This document shows, piece after piece, positions 11,403-23,859 of a stretch of DNA of 64,000 bases. Under the pieces are notes generated by a model. It saw only the letters and a list, made by a program, of their open reading frames with translations. It did not search any database and was not told the origin of the DNA. The number at the start of each line of letters is the position of its first letter. Within the stretch, counting starts at the first letter, position 1. A program made the translations under genes and the position numbers. The stretch is from Pisolithus tinctorius (lineage: Eukaryota; Basidiomycota; Agaricomycetes; Boletales; Pisolithaceae), in contig JANFAH010000089.1 in NCBI GenBank assembly GCA_024663395.1, positions 108,405-172,404 on the forward strand. The letters run 5' to 3'.

Positions 11403-12141
11403 TCAAAGCATTAGTATGGGTTTTCTTTCTACGAAATCTTCGCTAAATGATGCGAAGGGTATGTGAAGAGTGTATCCTTTGCATGACTACTGGTTATTGC
11501 CGTCATGTTGGGGTCGCATATTGGGACTGTGATATATTGTTTCGTTGTCATTAATTTCCGGAACCTGCACAGACAATGGAAGGGACAAAAAAATGTTTAT
11601 ACAGGCATCGACCACCCTCTATGGGTAGACTCACATTGTTGATGGGGCCCCTATCTGGGGCTTGGTTGAGAGGAACTTCAGGTTCAGGAACGTTCGCGGG
11701 TGTATACGAATCACTGCATCATTTCCATGAGCGCACGAGTGGAGCAAAGAAGGGTACCGTACTGATTAACATTATCGGAGTGCAGCAACACCTCGAGCTC
11801 ATGAGGGTGAAGTTGAATATCGGTTTCGCCAAACATTGTTCCGCCTATGGAGGCGTACACAACAGGCTCAGGAACTACAATCTGCTAAACGAAAGTTCAC
11901 ACGTGCATCAACCGCTCTCCACGTAAAAACTCACGTCGTCGGGGTGGATGGCATTTGCACCTGGAGCACCTGGAGCTTGAGATGGAAACGCACTAGCAAT
12001 TGCACTAGAACTGGGCGAACTGGTGTGCCATGGCATGAGCGCACAACGAGTGGAATAACGAGGGTTGACAAACAAAGTAGCTGGGCCCTCATAGTGTCCG
12101 GGTCCTTCGAATTCAGAAGTAGCAATGATCTTGTCAGGCAT
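11403..12141 (-). CDS. Small intron-dense family, member 4 (unit A), 154 aa
   Basis: Six minus-strand exons can be joined without a stop: 12141-12074 (68 nt), 12019-11935 (85), 11881-11763 (119), 11713-11635 (79), 11564-11491 (74) and 11442-11403 (40, stop TGA). Introns are 54, 53, 49, 70 and 48 nt, with GTTTGT, GTGAGT, GTACGG, GTGAGT and GTAGTC donors. The protein starts MPDKIIATSEFEGPGHYEG, has an Ala/Pro/Gly run (SQAPGAPGAN), then acidic Pro-rich segments (PANVPEPEVPLNQAPD) and ends FVERKPILML. The unit B copy preserves the lengths of exons 1, 3 and 4. Its exon 2 is shorter by an in-frame 9 nt, and it stops in exon 5. No domain recognised; probably disordered. Splicing is predicted, not shown. 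Confidence 0.6.
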
Positions 12142-15100
12142 TGTCGAAGAATTTACAGGACTCGAGTCTTCTGCACTTGGATTGGGTCGAGGACTTCATC
12201 TCTACGACACCTTGCCTTTTTAAAAGGGCTATCAGAGTGCATGTTGTTTTACAGCCATTCAGCGTGGTTCAATGGATGCAGTGTCGATTTCGGTGGGTCA
12301 AAGAGCAGCGAATTTCACTCAACAACTTTTTCACCGAATGCAAACGATCATAGATTTGCATCTTGATCCATAACACGATGTTCTCCCTCTATTACCGTCA
12401 GAACTCAGAACCGGCGGTCGACAAGACGCCATGGGAGAACATGCATGGCAATATGCCAATACGTCGCGGAATAGTGAATAGTCCGGAGTGCTCCCTTGAT
12501 CATCATCTTCGTGGCGATCTGATCTCAAAAAATAATGCATGTTAGCCATCAACTGATCTCTTTCTTTCCCATCATCCGAAAGTTGCGGAACAGACGTACC
12601 ACGTCCATAAGTGCACCTCCCTGTGATCAGCCGCAACACGAACAGCACACGCCGCCTCCAATTCATGTACGTGTTCTATCCGTGCTAGCCTCCGTGCATT
12701 TACCGACTGATTTGAAGACTCTAACTGACCTCGTGTCTTGGCAAGGAAGACCCGTGACCTTGGACCTATTTGTACACTGCGGAATGATGAGATGTGATCG
12801 ACAGAGTTCTGCCCCAGAGTGTGGTCCTCGATGAATGGGGCACACATGCTATGCTCATTTCAGGGCTTCTGGAAATCAGGCTGAACAATCTTGTATACAC
12901 AAGAGCTGCCAAGCGTGACCTTCGCAATTGACCAGTACACAGAGAACGATTTGATTTTAGCTGCCCAATGCTGTTGAAACTCGCAATCCGTGAGAATCAG
13001 CTATGCGAAAATACAACCTAAGGATCACATATCATGCTCTCAACTAATCCTGATGAACTTCTTATCCCACGAACATGGGTAGAGTCGTCACTATGCGATT
13101 GGGAAGAATTGCAACTTTCCTGGAGTCAGATAGTAATGTCAGAAGTTATGCGAGATAAGCGGAGAACTCACCCTGGATTGCAGATAACGACGACATCAAA
13201 ATTGGAGACCCAATTTGTCCCCGTGGCGCTTTAAGCTACACGACCCAGTGTGAGTGGAGCAGCAGAACAGGTAGATGGAAGACTTTAACGGAACAAAGCG
13301 CGAGCTCCGCGGACGCACAATGCAGTCCTGCAACGGCGGGACGTTCCGCGGAGGACTTTACCCTATACCACGGAAGCCTTGCCAATGTATTACATAACTA
13401 CATCCGTGAGTCAAGGCGGACGCGCGGAATACCCACCTGACTAGGCCCACTGGACGTCCGCCGCGGCGACTCAGTTCTGCCGGTTTATAGATTATGTAAG
13501 CGAGGCCAACTTGGCGCGGAGGCCGTGACCTGTGTAACGTTCCCCCATCATGCAAGTTTAATGGAAAGTGTGGCTGCCTGAGTGGCGTCTTGAATGTAGA
13601 GTATCGACGCCATAGGAGTGCGCCATTAGATGGGCACAGCTAAACCGTTGCACTGGAAAGAAAATGGTATTAAACTTGGACATTCAGGCACGATGAACAT
13701 GCTGCACGGTTCACTGCCCACAGTGCGGACGGCGCAAACCTTGAAAGTTGCTTGCAGCCAAATCAGCAGCCCACTGTGAAACTCATAGGCCCAAATGGCG
13801 TCGGTGAGGGAAAACCCTGCGAAGATAAATTAGTGAGTCTGGGGATATGGCGACTGCGTCCAAGCGTTCGGAATCATGTAACGAGGTAGTATGCATAACG
13901 AGTAGCCTAGAAGTCCCCGGGAGGGAGGTCGATGTTGTGCAACTGATGGTAATGATGACGGAGTACGTCGCTATTGTAAGCAGTTGGCGTTCAGGGTACG
14001 CAACGAGTATCCAAGAGAACAAATACTCCGCTTGATGGAAGAGGTGTTGCCTGATACCAGAAATGGTGGTCAAAGCAGAGCTGCGGGGAATTAGGGGCAA
14101 TATCAAACATGGGCACCTGCAGTCTTGGCACCCTGGGCACTCAGAAACAGCCGAGTAGACTCATCCACAGTCACATCGCGTAAGGTGAGCGGAAGTGAAG
14201 ACATCCGAGTATGTAGCATAAAGACGTCAAAAATGTAAAACATGTAAATGAAATTAATTGAGTTGAAGGGTGACATACCGTCTCTGGATAGCAATCACCT
14301 CTCATTTACTGAACAACACACTTTGGAGCAACGAGTGTTGCAAGGTACCGGGCGTCATCCTCGACAAAAGGCCGTTGATAGGTCTATCATCTTGAGAAGA
14401 TCTCTTGATGATGACTAGAAGAGGACAAACTCAACCTTCAGTACCCATTAGAAGCAGATAAACGAGGCATTCAAACGTTCATAGTGCGGGGCTTTTTCTT
14501 CGGAGCGCGACTAAAATGATGCATACCTCGTGCATCGTTTCGAACGATAGCGAAAAGTGCACAGCAGGTTGCAGCGCCATATCCTTGAGGACAAGGACGT
14601 TGGGAGGACAGGAAAGAGGCGCAGTAGTATTGACTCCGAGATGAATTGGCACAGAACTGACTAAGTTGGTAAAAAGAGAAGCAAAACAGATGATGATGCA
14701 CAGCAGGATACCCCAAAGCTCGTTGTGTTCGCATGATGCGATGATGATGCGCTGTCGGCAGATTCACGGGGACGAGTTCCAGACATAATGATAGGCTAGT
14801 TGGCGACTCAAAGAAACGAATGTGACAACGATAAGATCAATAAGCGCTGAAGCCAGCCACTGAGCCAACGCCGCTGATTGCTCATCATTTTTTGACTTCC
14901 AAGCACTGTCTACAATAGCCTACTTTCCTTCCCTAGGATATAGCAGCCCCTGAGGTTACACGGCTTAGATGGCTAAATTGGCCCAAGTACGAACCATACA
15001 GATTGTCGTTGCAATGCGTGCCGCCCATACTGTACCCATGTACGTTAACACACATGGCGTCATTGACTACCACTGCTAGGGTCTATGTGATGTCCCTGCA

Positions 15101-15848
15101 GGCACTATAAGTTCACAACATTGCGATCACCACAGGCAAAAGCAATGACAGCATTAAGTGGGGAGATTATTGGGATCTGTAGTTGCATAAGTTCTGCAAT
15201 AGCACGTTTCACGATGCCCAGAACCAGACTACCTGCTACTAGAGGGAGCATGCTGGCCCAGACAAAGCAAGAAGAACGCTGGTACACAGAGGGGATACAC
15301 CTAGGAGGTATGTAAATGTTAGACACCAGCAATAGCTTCGCGAATCACAAATTTTGATCGTTGGTTTTCATGTGGCCACGGGTTAAGGGCCCCAAGGCGT
15401 CGACTATGTCACACACGGCCTGAACAAGGCGAGATTGACAACACAATCCTGCTTGGATGGCATGGCATCAAAACCGGTTTGGTGTGGTCCGCAGCGAGGG
15501 TTGAGTCACAGATTGCTGCTCAAAGCATGCAGACCAAAACCATGGTGTTTAAATATCATACCTGTACTGTAGGTTCAAAGATCGTCGCATGCCTTTTCTT
15601 TTGGGCGTGTGCGATAAGCTTGATGACCACCCAAGAACATATGACCAAATTCATTGGCGTGGGGCGTAGGCACACGTTAGCTGACGAGAAGGGCTTTGGA
15701 ATTTTCTTATGGCAACAAGAGAGAAAAGAAAAGAAAATCTGGCGATGTTCTTACATGAGCAGGCGCAACTGGGAGGGGGGCGGTACAAAAGTAACGACCA
15801 CGAAAATATGTAGAAGGGCTATATCAAGCCACTAAATACATTGACCTT
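12142..15848. other. Flanks of modules 4 and 5: conserved, no clear gene
   Basis: This includes the start of the 13.5-18.2 kb module, which repeats at 18.2-23.3 kb. A minus-strand fragment near 14530-14600 reads LKDMALQPAVHF. Related fragments at 47095-47160 and, with a CAA-to-TAA change, at 19180 and 51833 show one shared frame. No start or full exon chain was found. Confidence 0.4.
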
Positions 15849-16149
15849 CTACGAGCCGTTACCTAAGAGTCCGGGGATTTCGGGCGTGTGTAACAACGAA
15901 CCGGGAAAAGCGGCCTGGTAAAAATTTTCATGCGTGTATCAACCACTCTTACGAGAAACTCACATGGTCAGTCTCGTTGGGCTGGTTTCCGTCTCCTATT
16001 GCGCCGGCAACACTGGGTATGCTGCTGCATCATTGAATGAGTGCACGACGAGCGGAACAGAGAGGGGAGACCTACTTGCCAACGTGGTCAAAGTGCATCA
16101 GCTCGTTAGGCTCATGAGGGGCAGGAGCCGACTGGGTGTCGTTAGGCAT
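15849..16149 (-). CDS. Small intron-dense family, member 5 (unit A), 66 aa
   Basis: This is the most compact member. Exons are 16149-16076 (74 nt), 16024-15964 (61 nt) and 15914-15849 (66 nt, stop TAG). Introns are 51 and 49 nt, with GTAGGT and GTGAGT donors and ATGATGCAG and TACCAG acceptors. The protein starts MPNDTQSAPAPHEPNELMHF, continues through IGDGNQPNETDH and ends AAFPGSLLHTPEIPGLLGNGS without its last residue counted as special. Unit B (48573-48871) has exactly the same three exon lengths and no stop, with a few replacements. Exons 2 and 3 are homologous to the last two exons of member 6, which fixes the C-terminus. No signal peptide or domain. Function unknown. Confidence 0.65.
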
Positions 16150-19100
16150 TATTGGATGATATGGACGGCCGTCACAAGCCCTCTGCTTTTAAAGGGGTGC
16201 ACGTCAGGTTAATGCATCCCAAGGTATTCACTGGATGCAGTGCAGTGTCAGCGTGTAGAGGGGCAGCATTGAAGTTTGAAGTACATGCAGTATCACTCCA
16301 TCCCAGTGATCTGAAATCGTGAATCAGGCACCAGAAAGCGATAGCCGTTGAGCAATTCAAATACCAACTTTTCATTCGTTATCAACTGTAGAAGAAAACG
16401 CACCACGGCAGAACTCCTCCACCGTAATGAGCTGCAGGATGCAAGGCGTACACCGCGCCTGAACGATGTGTGCAGTCTTCCGTTCACCTCGTATCTTGGA
16501 TAGGAGCGGTGACCCTGAATGTGCCTCCCCATAGTAGGGTGAGATGGAATTTATGGAGTCAACTGCGGTGTCGGTAGAAACGAATTATTACACACACGTT
16601 TTCACCATATTTGAGGCGTGACCTTACAAATTAGACTAGTGGATGGAGAGTGGGTGGTCGTCGCCAATGAACTTGCTGATATTCACTTTCTGAACCAGTC
16701 GGGCTGTAAAAAAAAACACACCTGCCACATGCACTGCATGTTGTGAGTGGTCGTAAAAATTTCCGCATGACCAAACAGATTAATAGACGAACATCATCAC
16801 GAAGAAGAGACCAGAACGCCGGACCAATGTTGTATCGACACAGGGTAACAATACCAGCAACCATGACGGGGCTAACCGCACTAGGTTACATGTCACGGTA
16901 TGACCAGAGGCAGCGGGCGAACCCTCGAGTTCTAGTGTTTTCATTCTCTCGACGCCATAAGCAGAAGCAGGGCAAGCTAAGTTACCGAGAGTCCCTCTAA
17001 ACGGGGCGCGAACCGCACCGGGAAACTAACGCTACATTTTCGCGGGAGAATTAAGATCGAAAGGATTAGAGCCCCGCCTTCGATCATGTTCGCAATGCAC
17101 AGGAGTTCCCTGTATCATAAGGCGTCAGCACGGCAGCCGGTAACATTTGAGTACCGTTGACCGATACACTGGGATCGTGCGTGGAGACCCTACCCTTTAC
17201 AATTTGCCAAAAACGTGTCAGCTACATCAACGACTTCGCAGGCATAATGCTCACAATCTGCAAAAGTAATTTGAATGAAAAATGAATTGTGTGTGTGGAA
17301 TGGCCCTTGCGGTTTGTCTCCAAACAAGGTTCAGAAATGACTGCCTTCCTTGATTTATGGCCAACAATTATGTAATTGGAGCATAGGATTGCGGAGTCAC
17401 TGGCTGGAAGTCACGTAGACGCGGCCACGCCTCTGCAGTGTGGAACACGCGTCTTGGACCGCTTACCTCCAGGTGCAACGAGCAACCATTGATGCGTTAT
17501 TTTAGTTTCTTCGTGAATGTGCCAGGTCCGATGCCGTCCGATATTAACTGATACTATACCGTTTCACTACAAGGTCAACAGCAGCATTTAAACTCGCACA
17601 TGCCATCGTCCGCACTCAATACAAGTATTGTCAACTCCAACGAAACCGTCAGTCCACGGAATACATTGTTAGGGACGAATTGCATTTGTGAGGAAAGCCC
17701 GCGAAGACGAAGGACGGGGATCCAAGAGGTATTGCGACGACCTCTTCATCAACTGTGTGCCACGTACCATGGATTTGTATGGCAAGCGACTCGTTACGTA
17801 AAATTGCATCGTCATATGCACGCACCTGTATGGGATCAGAACCGATATTACCCACGCCAAGTCAGTTGCTACTGGTCCTACACGACGATCGGTGAGTAGT
17901 ACCCGAAAGGATGGCCCAACTCGGCCAATTCTAGGTAACGGTGCCTGACGGAGATGTTGGTTAGATTCAGGAAGGTGGTAACTAGATATGCAGTGCGACG
18001 GCTGGACCACAGCTGCGGCGGTAACAGTAATAGCAGCGTCGACAGGAGTTAGAAGTGCAGACCCCCAACCAACCGACGAAGACAGAACCTGTCAGAATCG
18101 CGGAACATTGTCGTCAAGGCATAGAACGTATTTTCATGACACCCGGTACTTAAGAACAGCCGAATATGGGCCGTCCGAAGAAACCGCGGGTCAGTCCAAG
18201 AAATGATCCCCCGTCATGCAAGTTTAATGGAAGATGTGACTGCCTAAATAGCGTCTTGATTGCGGAGTATTAACGCCACACGAGTGCACCATTAGATCGG
18301 CACAGCTAAATCGTCGCACAAGGAAAATGGTATGGATTAAACTTGAATATTTAGGCACCATGAATGGTGTCGGTGGGGGGAACCCTGTGGAGATCAAGTG
18401 AATGAGACGGCTGTGTCCAAGCGATAAGAATTGCGGGACAAGGATATGCATAGGCTAATTAGAATCAAATCAAACCTGCGTCTCTGTATGGGAAGTTGAC
18501 ATCGTGTAAAGTCGTGTAATTGATAGTAGAAGCTTAGGAATGTCGTTGTTGCAAGCAATTGGTACTAGGAGCACGCAACGAGTGTCTCAGAGACCGAATC
18601 GATTCCGTAAACTCCGCCTGATAAAGGAATAAGTGCAGCCTGACAACAAAAAGTGGTCATAGAAGAACTACCGGGAATCAAGAGCCTGAGAGAACCATAA
18701 ATGAGCACCTGCACTCTTGGCACATCGGATACTTAGAAACAGCCGAGTACGCGGAAACGTCGACTAACATGTACGAAAGTGAAGATATTGTATGCCGTCC
18801 CTGCAGGGAGTAGGGAATTTTCAAGAGGTGGTAGGGAGGCATCAAACGTGTGAATGAAGTCAGTTGAGATGAAGGGCGACGTACCATCTCTGGATGACAA
18901 TCACAATAATTGGTAGCAACAGTTACTACAAGGTAACAGACGCCAGCCTTGAGGAGGGGGCATTGACATGTCTATCGTCTTGGGAAGATCTCTTGATTAT
19001 GGCCACAAGAGGGGAAAAAACTCGACCTTCAGTACCTGGACCTGGATCCGCAGTAGGTGGACGGCCATTTTTGGCTGAGGTGTTCCTAGCTTCGTATTTG

Positions 19101-20747
19101 GAGCGTGTCAGCTACAGCAGAATGTAATCCTGGTTGGTCGTTCCGAACGACGGCAAAAAGTGTAACAGCAGGTTATAGCACCATATCCTTGAGGTCTCGC
19201 TTCACTCGGTCGCGCAGTATTATTGTCTCCGAGATGAATTGGCACAGAGTGGAGGGTTAAATATGGCCAGGTTTCTAAAAGGCGAGGCAAGACGGATAAT
19301 AACGCGCGGTTGGACGCCTCAAAGATCATAATGCTCGTGTGATTTGATGAAGAGGCACTCCAGCAGATCCACGAGGACGAGTGGCAGGTGTGAGGCACTT
19401 GCTTAGTAATCAACGTCATTACAATCGGTTCCTTTGCCAAGTTCCTGCCTGTGCAGAGGTCACAAATACCCAACTTTCTCGTGTTTGAAGGGCCTTGAAG
19501 CCAGCTAGAAATTACAAAGCAGAATACATGCGGCAAACATACAGAGTACCATATCCAGAAGTTCAAGACATTATCAATCTGCAAGCCTCCAGGTCGACCT
19601 ACATAGCACTCATTTTCCCTATCATAGGTAGCGGTGACTTGGATCACCTCGAGATAACTGCAAGCTTCCAGAATAGGTACATATTGAAAATGCCAATGCG
19701 CTGCGTGTCCCGAGAGGTGCTGCCACAGCGCCCCCGTAAGGGCCATCGTTCGGGATCTCAGCCAAAACAATTCCAACTGCCATCGTTCCGCTGCACTGCC
19801 TAATTGTGCACTTAAACTGAGGTGTACTATGCATGTTGTCGTCGCAACTTCAGCTTCAGGACTTATGTGCATTGATGCACGTGACGTTCTTGATCACCAC
19901 TGACAGGGGTCTATATAATGTACTTGCAGGTACTGTAAGTTTGTATCTGAAAATATTTGCGATCACCGAAGGCAAAAGCGGCGACAACGCGACCTACCGG
20001 GACTATCGGGTTATGTAGGTACTGGAGTGACACGTTTCACGGTGCCCGGAACCCAGGCATCTGCTTCTAGCGCGAGCATACTGGCTCAGAAAAGGTGCCA
20101 GAACGCAAGACATGGAAAAAGCAGGTATACGGGTGGTACAGCTGAAAGGTATGCAATCTTTAGACACCAGTGATAGCTTTGCAACACTACGAATTTTGAC
20201 TGCTGGGTTTCATGTGTGCCACAGGTTCAAGCCCCGGCTACGACATTTACAACAGAAGACAATGGACTGTCTGCAGTGACAATGGTCGATTCCAGCCCAA
20301 GGACTCGAAGGTGATAGCCAATTTTGCCCGGATGCCGCGGCAACAAAGCCGCACTCGATAGTTTTGATGGTTTGGGGTGGTTCGCAGTGGGCGGAATCTC
20401 GGTTTGCTGCTCAGAGCTTGTGGAACCAAAGCATGTTGTATTGATGTCAGGTTTGCTCCTGCCGCTTCAAGGCATCGCACACGTCACCAGGACAAGTATC
20501 ATAAGCGTGATGGCTACCCGATATGACCAAACTCAAGAATGTGGGTGTACATATCACAAGTGAATGGACTGACACCCTATTGGCCACATACTTAGGCACG
20601 CGTTGGGTCACGAGATGAGCCTTGACAACTTCTCAGGGCAACACGATGAAAAATGAAGTGAGCATCTGGCTGTGATCTTACACGCACAAGCGTAACTGGG
20701 GGAACAGTACACGAGTAACAAGGAAGAGTGTCAGAACACTGAAATAG
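16150..20747. other. Between members 5 and 6: conserved, degenerate
   Basis: This covers the rest of the 13.5-18.2 kb module and the start of its direct repeat (for example 13545-13690 resembles 18208-18355). A plus-strand frame at 17988-18206 (a STGVRSADPQPTDEDR segment) recurs at 23079 and 56031. A long minus-strand frame at 19108-19872 is discussed under rejected items. No gene can be supported. Confidence 0.4.
16188..16197 (-). promoter_or_regulatory. TTTAAAGGGG box upstream of member 5
   Basis: The decamer lies about 41 bp upstream of the ATG. The same spacing holds for members 5 and 6 in both units (48911-48920, 54469-54478 and a variant at 21804-21813). Its position fits a TATA-like element. 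The evidence is positional only. Confidence 0.45.
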
Positions 20748-21764
20748 TTAGTTATCTATGAAGTGCTGCCCGGTGAGGAGACCAAGGATTTCCCGTACAC
20801 GCAATAGCGAGCCGGGGAAGGCGGCCTGACAAAACAGATTCATGCGTGTATCAACCAGTCTTCACGAAAAACTCACATGTTCAGCCTCGTTAGGCGGGCC
20901 TTCAAGTCCCAGCGCGCCGATGAGAGTGGAGGGGTTGCTACATCATGGAATGAGCGCGCGACGAGCGGAGCAAAGAGGGAAACTTACTTTCCGGCGCCAT
21001 TAAATTGCATCGTCTGGTTGAGTTCATAATCAGGATCGGGAAAGGTCGACTGATTGTCATCAGCGGGTAGCACATTGGTCTCGGTGCCTTCAAGGGTAAA
21101 TCCACTGCTGCATCACTGAATGAGCACACAACGAGTGGAGCAAAGAGGGAGCCTACTTGTCAGCGCCATTATATTGCATCAACTGGTTGAGCTCATAGCC
21201 AGGATCGGGAAAAGTCGACTGATTGTCATCGGCAGGCAGTACATTGGTCTCAGTGCCTTCAAGGATAAATACACCGCTGCATCATTGAATGAGCGCACGA
21301 CGAGCGGAGCAAAGAGGGGAACCTACTTGTCAGTGCCATTAAAATGCATCGACTGGTTGAGCTCATAACCGGGATCGGGAAAAGTCGACTGATTGTCATC
21401 AGCAGGCAGTACATTGGTCTCGGTGCCTTCAAGGATAAGCACACCGCTGCATCATTGAATGAGCACATGACGAACGGAGAAAAGAAGGGAACCTACTTGT
21501 CAGTGCCATTAAAATGCATCGACTGGTTGAGCTCATAATCGGGATCAGGAAAAGTCGACCGATTGTCATCGGCGGTTAGCACATTAGTCTCGGTGCCTTC
21601 AAGGATAAATACACCGCTGCACCATTGGATGAGCACACGACGAGAAGAAAGAGACGAGTATCTCACTGGCTATCGCGGGTAATGTGCGTCGACTCATTCA
21701 CGTTATGAGGGGGAGGTGTCGTCTGATTGTCGTCGGCAGGCGGTATATTGGTGTTGTCAGACAT
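20748..21764 (-). CDS. Small intron-dense family, member 6 (unit A), 238 aa, repeated exons
   Basis: Seven minus-strand exons join in frame: 21764-21667 (98 nt), four tandem 120-nt exons (21616-21497, 21446-21327, 21276-21157, 21107-20988), 20937-20877 (61 nt) and 20825-20748 (78 nt, stop TAA). The introns are 50, 50, 50, 49, 50 and 51 nt. The protein starts MSDNTNIPPADDNQTTPPPH, followed by four 40-residue repeats with core LEGTETNVL, ADDNQSTFPDP and YELNQ, then an N-P-S-T-L-I-G-A-L-G segment and a C-terminus AAFPGSLLRVREILGLL. Every repeat exon begins and ends at phase 2, so exon gain or loss keeps the frame. Unit B has the same seven exon lengths and no stop. Strongly acidic, no membrane segment. 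Function unknown. Confidence 0.7.
20938..21666 (-). repeat. Four tandem exon-intron repeats (about 170 bp each)
   Basis: Each unit is a 120-nt exon plus a 49-50-nt intron. The introns are as alike as the exons, all ending in a CTCATTCA-like stretch followed by ATGATGCAG or a close variant. This points to duplication of whole exon-intron units by unequal exchange. The unit B array (53605-54331) also has four units. Confidence 0.9.
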
Positions 21765-23399
21765 TGTCGAATGATGCAGCACAGTCGGTTCATGCCCCTT
21801 GTTCTTAAAGGGGGTTGCGAGTATTCCAACGTGCCCACTGGATGCGGTGCTGCGTCAGTGGATCGAGGAGCAGCAGGTTTTGCCACTTCATCTAAACGAA
21901 TCTGAATTTCCCGGAGGAAAAGTATGATGTTTGCCTTCTGACCATTTGTAATTCCATGGCAAGAGCTCAAAACGACGAAAGCTCACCAAGGAACACGCTC
22001 AAGCTGCATGGCGGCTCGAAGTAGTATATTGAAGTGTTGTGTCACTTAAGCCACCCCATCATGGTCTTCCCCATCTGTTCCCGAAATCGTGGATCAACTA
22101 CTAGAAAGAGGGGAGAACGATCGCCCGATTCAAGTACCACCATTTCATTTCATTCGTTAACGACTGTAGAAACAGACACACCGCGGTAGAATTCCCCCAC
22201 CGTGATGAACTGCAGGATGGAAAGCATACGCCGCGCTTGATCGATGTGCTCTAAGCCAAGATACGAGCTGAACGGAAACAAGTTGCGCACCCTGAACGCG
22301 CCCCTCCATCATGGAGAAGCAGTTGGCGTACACTCGAATTCTAGTGTTTTTTTTTATTTACTCGATGCCGCAAGTGGAAACACGGCAAGCAAGCATGCTA
22401 CCGAGAGCCCCTCTGAGTGGGGCACCGACTGTGCGGGGAAACCATATGAAACTAGTGCTATATTCTTGCGAGAGAAAGATCTTGAAATGATCAGAGCCCA
22501 GCCTCGATCGGCCGGCAACATTTGAGTACCACTACCATTATACTTGGATACTCAGGATCACGCGTGGAGACTTCGCCCTTTACCGTGGAAGGTCTGCAAA
22601 AACATGTCAGCTACACCTACGATCCGGATAGCATAATGCCCACCAACTTCAAACCTTGCAGTTTGAACGGTTAAAAATGATGTCAGTACGGAATGGTGCT
22701 TTTCTTCAGAGCTCGGAAATAACTATAAATTACTGCCAATGATTAATGAGGCATAGGATTGCGGAGTCGTCGGCTGGTAGACGTAGCCATGCATCCTCAA
22801 TGTGGGAACCGCGAACCATGGATTTGCATGACAGGCGACGCTGCGTCCCGTTAATATTGTATCGTCATATCCCGACACCTGCAAGGGACGTCAAGGTCAT
22901 GGACTGATGGCATCAGAGCCAAGGTGAGCTGCTATTGATCCTCGTGGCGATTAGCGGGTGGTACTCGAGAACGGGGACAACCCAGACAACTCTAGGTAAT
23001 GGTGCCTAGAGGAGATGTTGGCTGGGATCAGGAAGGCGGTAACTAGATATGCAGTGCGGCGGCTAGAACATAACTGCGGTGATAACAGCATTGGCCACGT
23101 CGACAGGAGTTAGAAGTGCGATGCACCCAGCAGACCCCTGCCCAACCAAAGAAGACAGAGCCTGTCAGAATCCCGGAGTATTGTCATTAAGACATGGTAG
23201 GTGCTTCCATGACGCCCGGCACTTAAGAACAGCCGAATACGGGCCGAAGAAACGACGGGTCACCAGCACTGCGTGAGGGGGTAATATGTCATTCCGAAGC
23301 AAGTTGGGTCCTCAACGTGTGGTTGGACGTCATCCACCGGATGAACGCGCACCGGGTCTGGAAGCGCTGATCACTGGTGGACCGGAACATCGGCTATGA
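21765..23399. other. Upstream of member 6: conserved, no clear gene
   Basis: The stretch aligns with 54430-56340. In unit B the frame upstream of the member 6 ATG is open for about 70 codons without an ATG. In unit A a 10-bp deletion at about 21814 breaks it, so it is probably leader sequence. A plus-strand frame at 23079-23276 is shared with the 17.99 kb paralog. Confidence 0.35.
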
Positions 23400-23426
23400 A
23401 TACGCCTATCATCTCCGTGCAGCGTC

Positions 23427-23648
23427 TTGATGACGATCAGAAGGGCAAGTGATTGGACTCTCCATGTTTATCAGAATCAGGCCAATGGGATGAAGGGAGT
23501 TCACGTTCGGAGTGTGCTAGATGTGGCAGGACTGCACTGCGTAATGGGATCGGTAGAACAGGCTGAGGAACACAGCCTCTCAGAGACAAATACGGAGACT
23601 GATGAGACGCGAAAGGAATACGGCAACATGCATTCCAGAATGAATTAG
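23427..23648 (+). CDS. Plus-strand terminal exon, unit A copy
   Basis: This is the 3' part of an unrecognised gene. The frame is open to a TAG at 23648 and ends in an acidic, Thr/Glu-rich tail (LSETNTETDETRKEYGNMHSRMN). The unit B copy (56341-56589) is collinear with no indel in the tail and mostly conservative replacements. A CAG acceptor-like site lies before the GMKGVHVRSVLDVAGLHCV segment. No start or domain was identified. The minus strand is open in unit B as well, so the strand is inferred from the tail's composition and conservation. Confidence 0.4.
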   Translation: MMTIRRASDWTLHVYQNQANGMKGVHVRSVLDVAGLHCVMGSVEQAEEHSLSETNTETDETRKEYGNMHSRMN

Positions 23649-23859
23649 CAAACAGACCGCGTTCATCGTAGTAACACAGGGGGATGGGCGCGGGGTCAGC
23701 GATTCTTCACCGCATTTGCTGGGAACTTCAAGTCGCTGGTCAGCGGTGACAGTCAACTCCGCTCGATCAGTCGACATACCTTTTGCTCCCCAGATCTTTT
23801 AGATTGAACATTCGATGTGACATTTGCCAACAAACGTTTGGAAGGAAAAAATGCATCAG

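Noticed and set aside
19108..19872. A 254-codon open stretch on the minus strand, the longest uninterrupted frame in unit A
   Set aside because: The paralogous modules (14.5 and 47.1 kb) use a different frame over the same region (LKDMALQPAVHF), in which this locus has CAA-to-TAA stops. The long frame shows no consistent start and looks like chance opening.
20938..21666. Regular 170-bp repeats suggesting a CRISPR-like array or satellite
   Set aside because: The whole unit is repeated, with no unique spacers, and the units resolve into exons and introns with correct phases.
21698..21970. Open frame upstream of member 6 as an N-terminal extension
   Set aside because: It has no ATG, is frameshifted in unit A by a 10-bp loss, and the corresponding region of member 5 has stops, so the ATG at 21764 is preferred.
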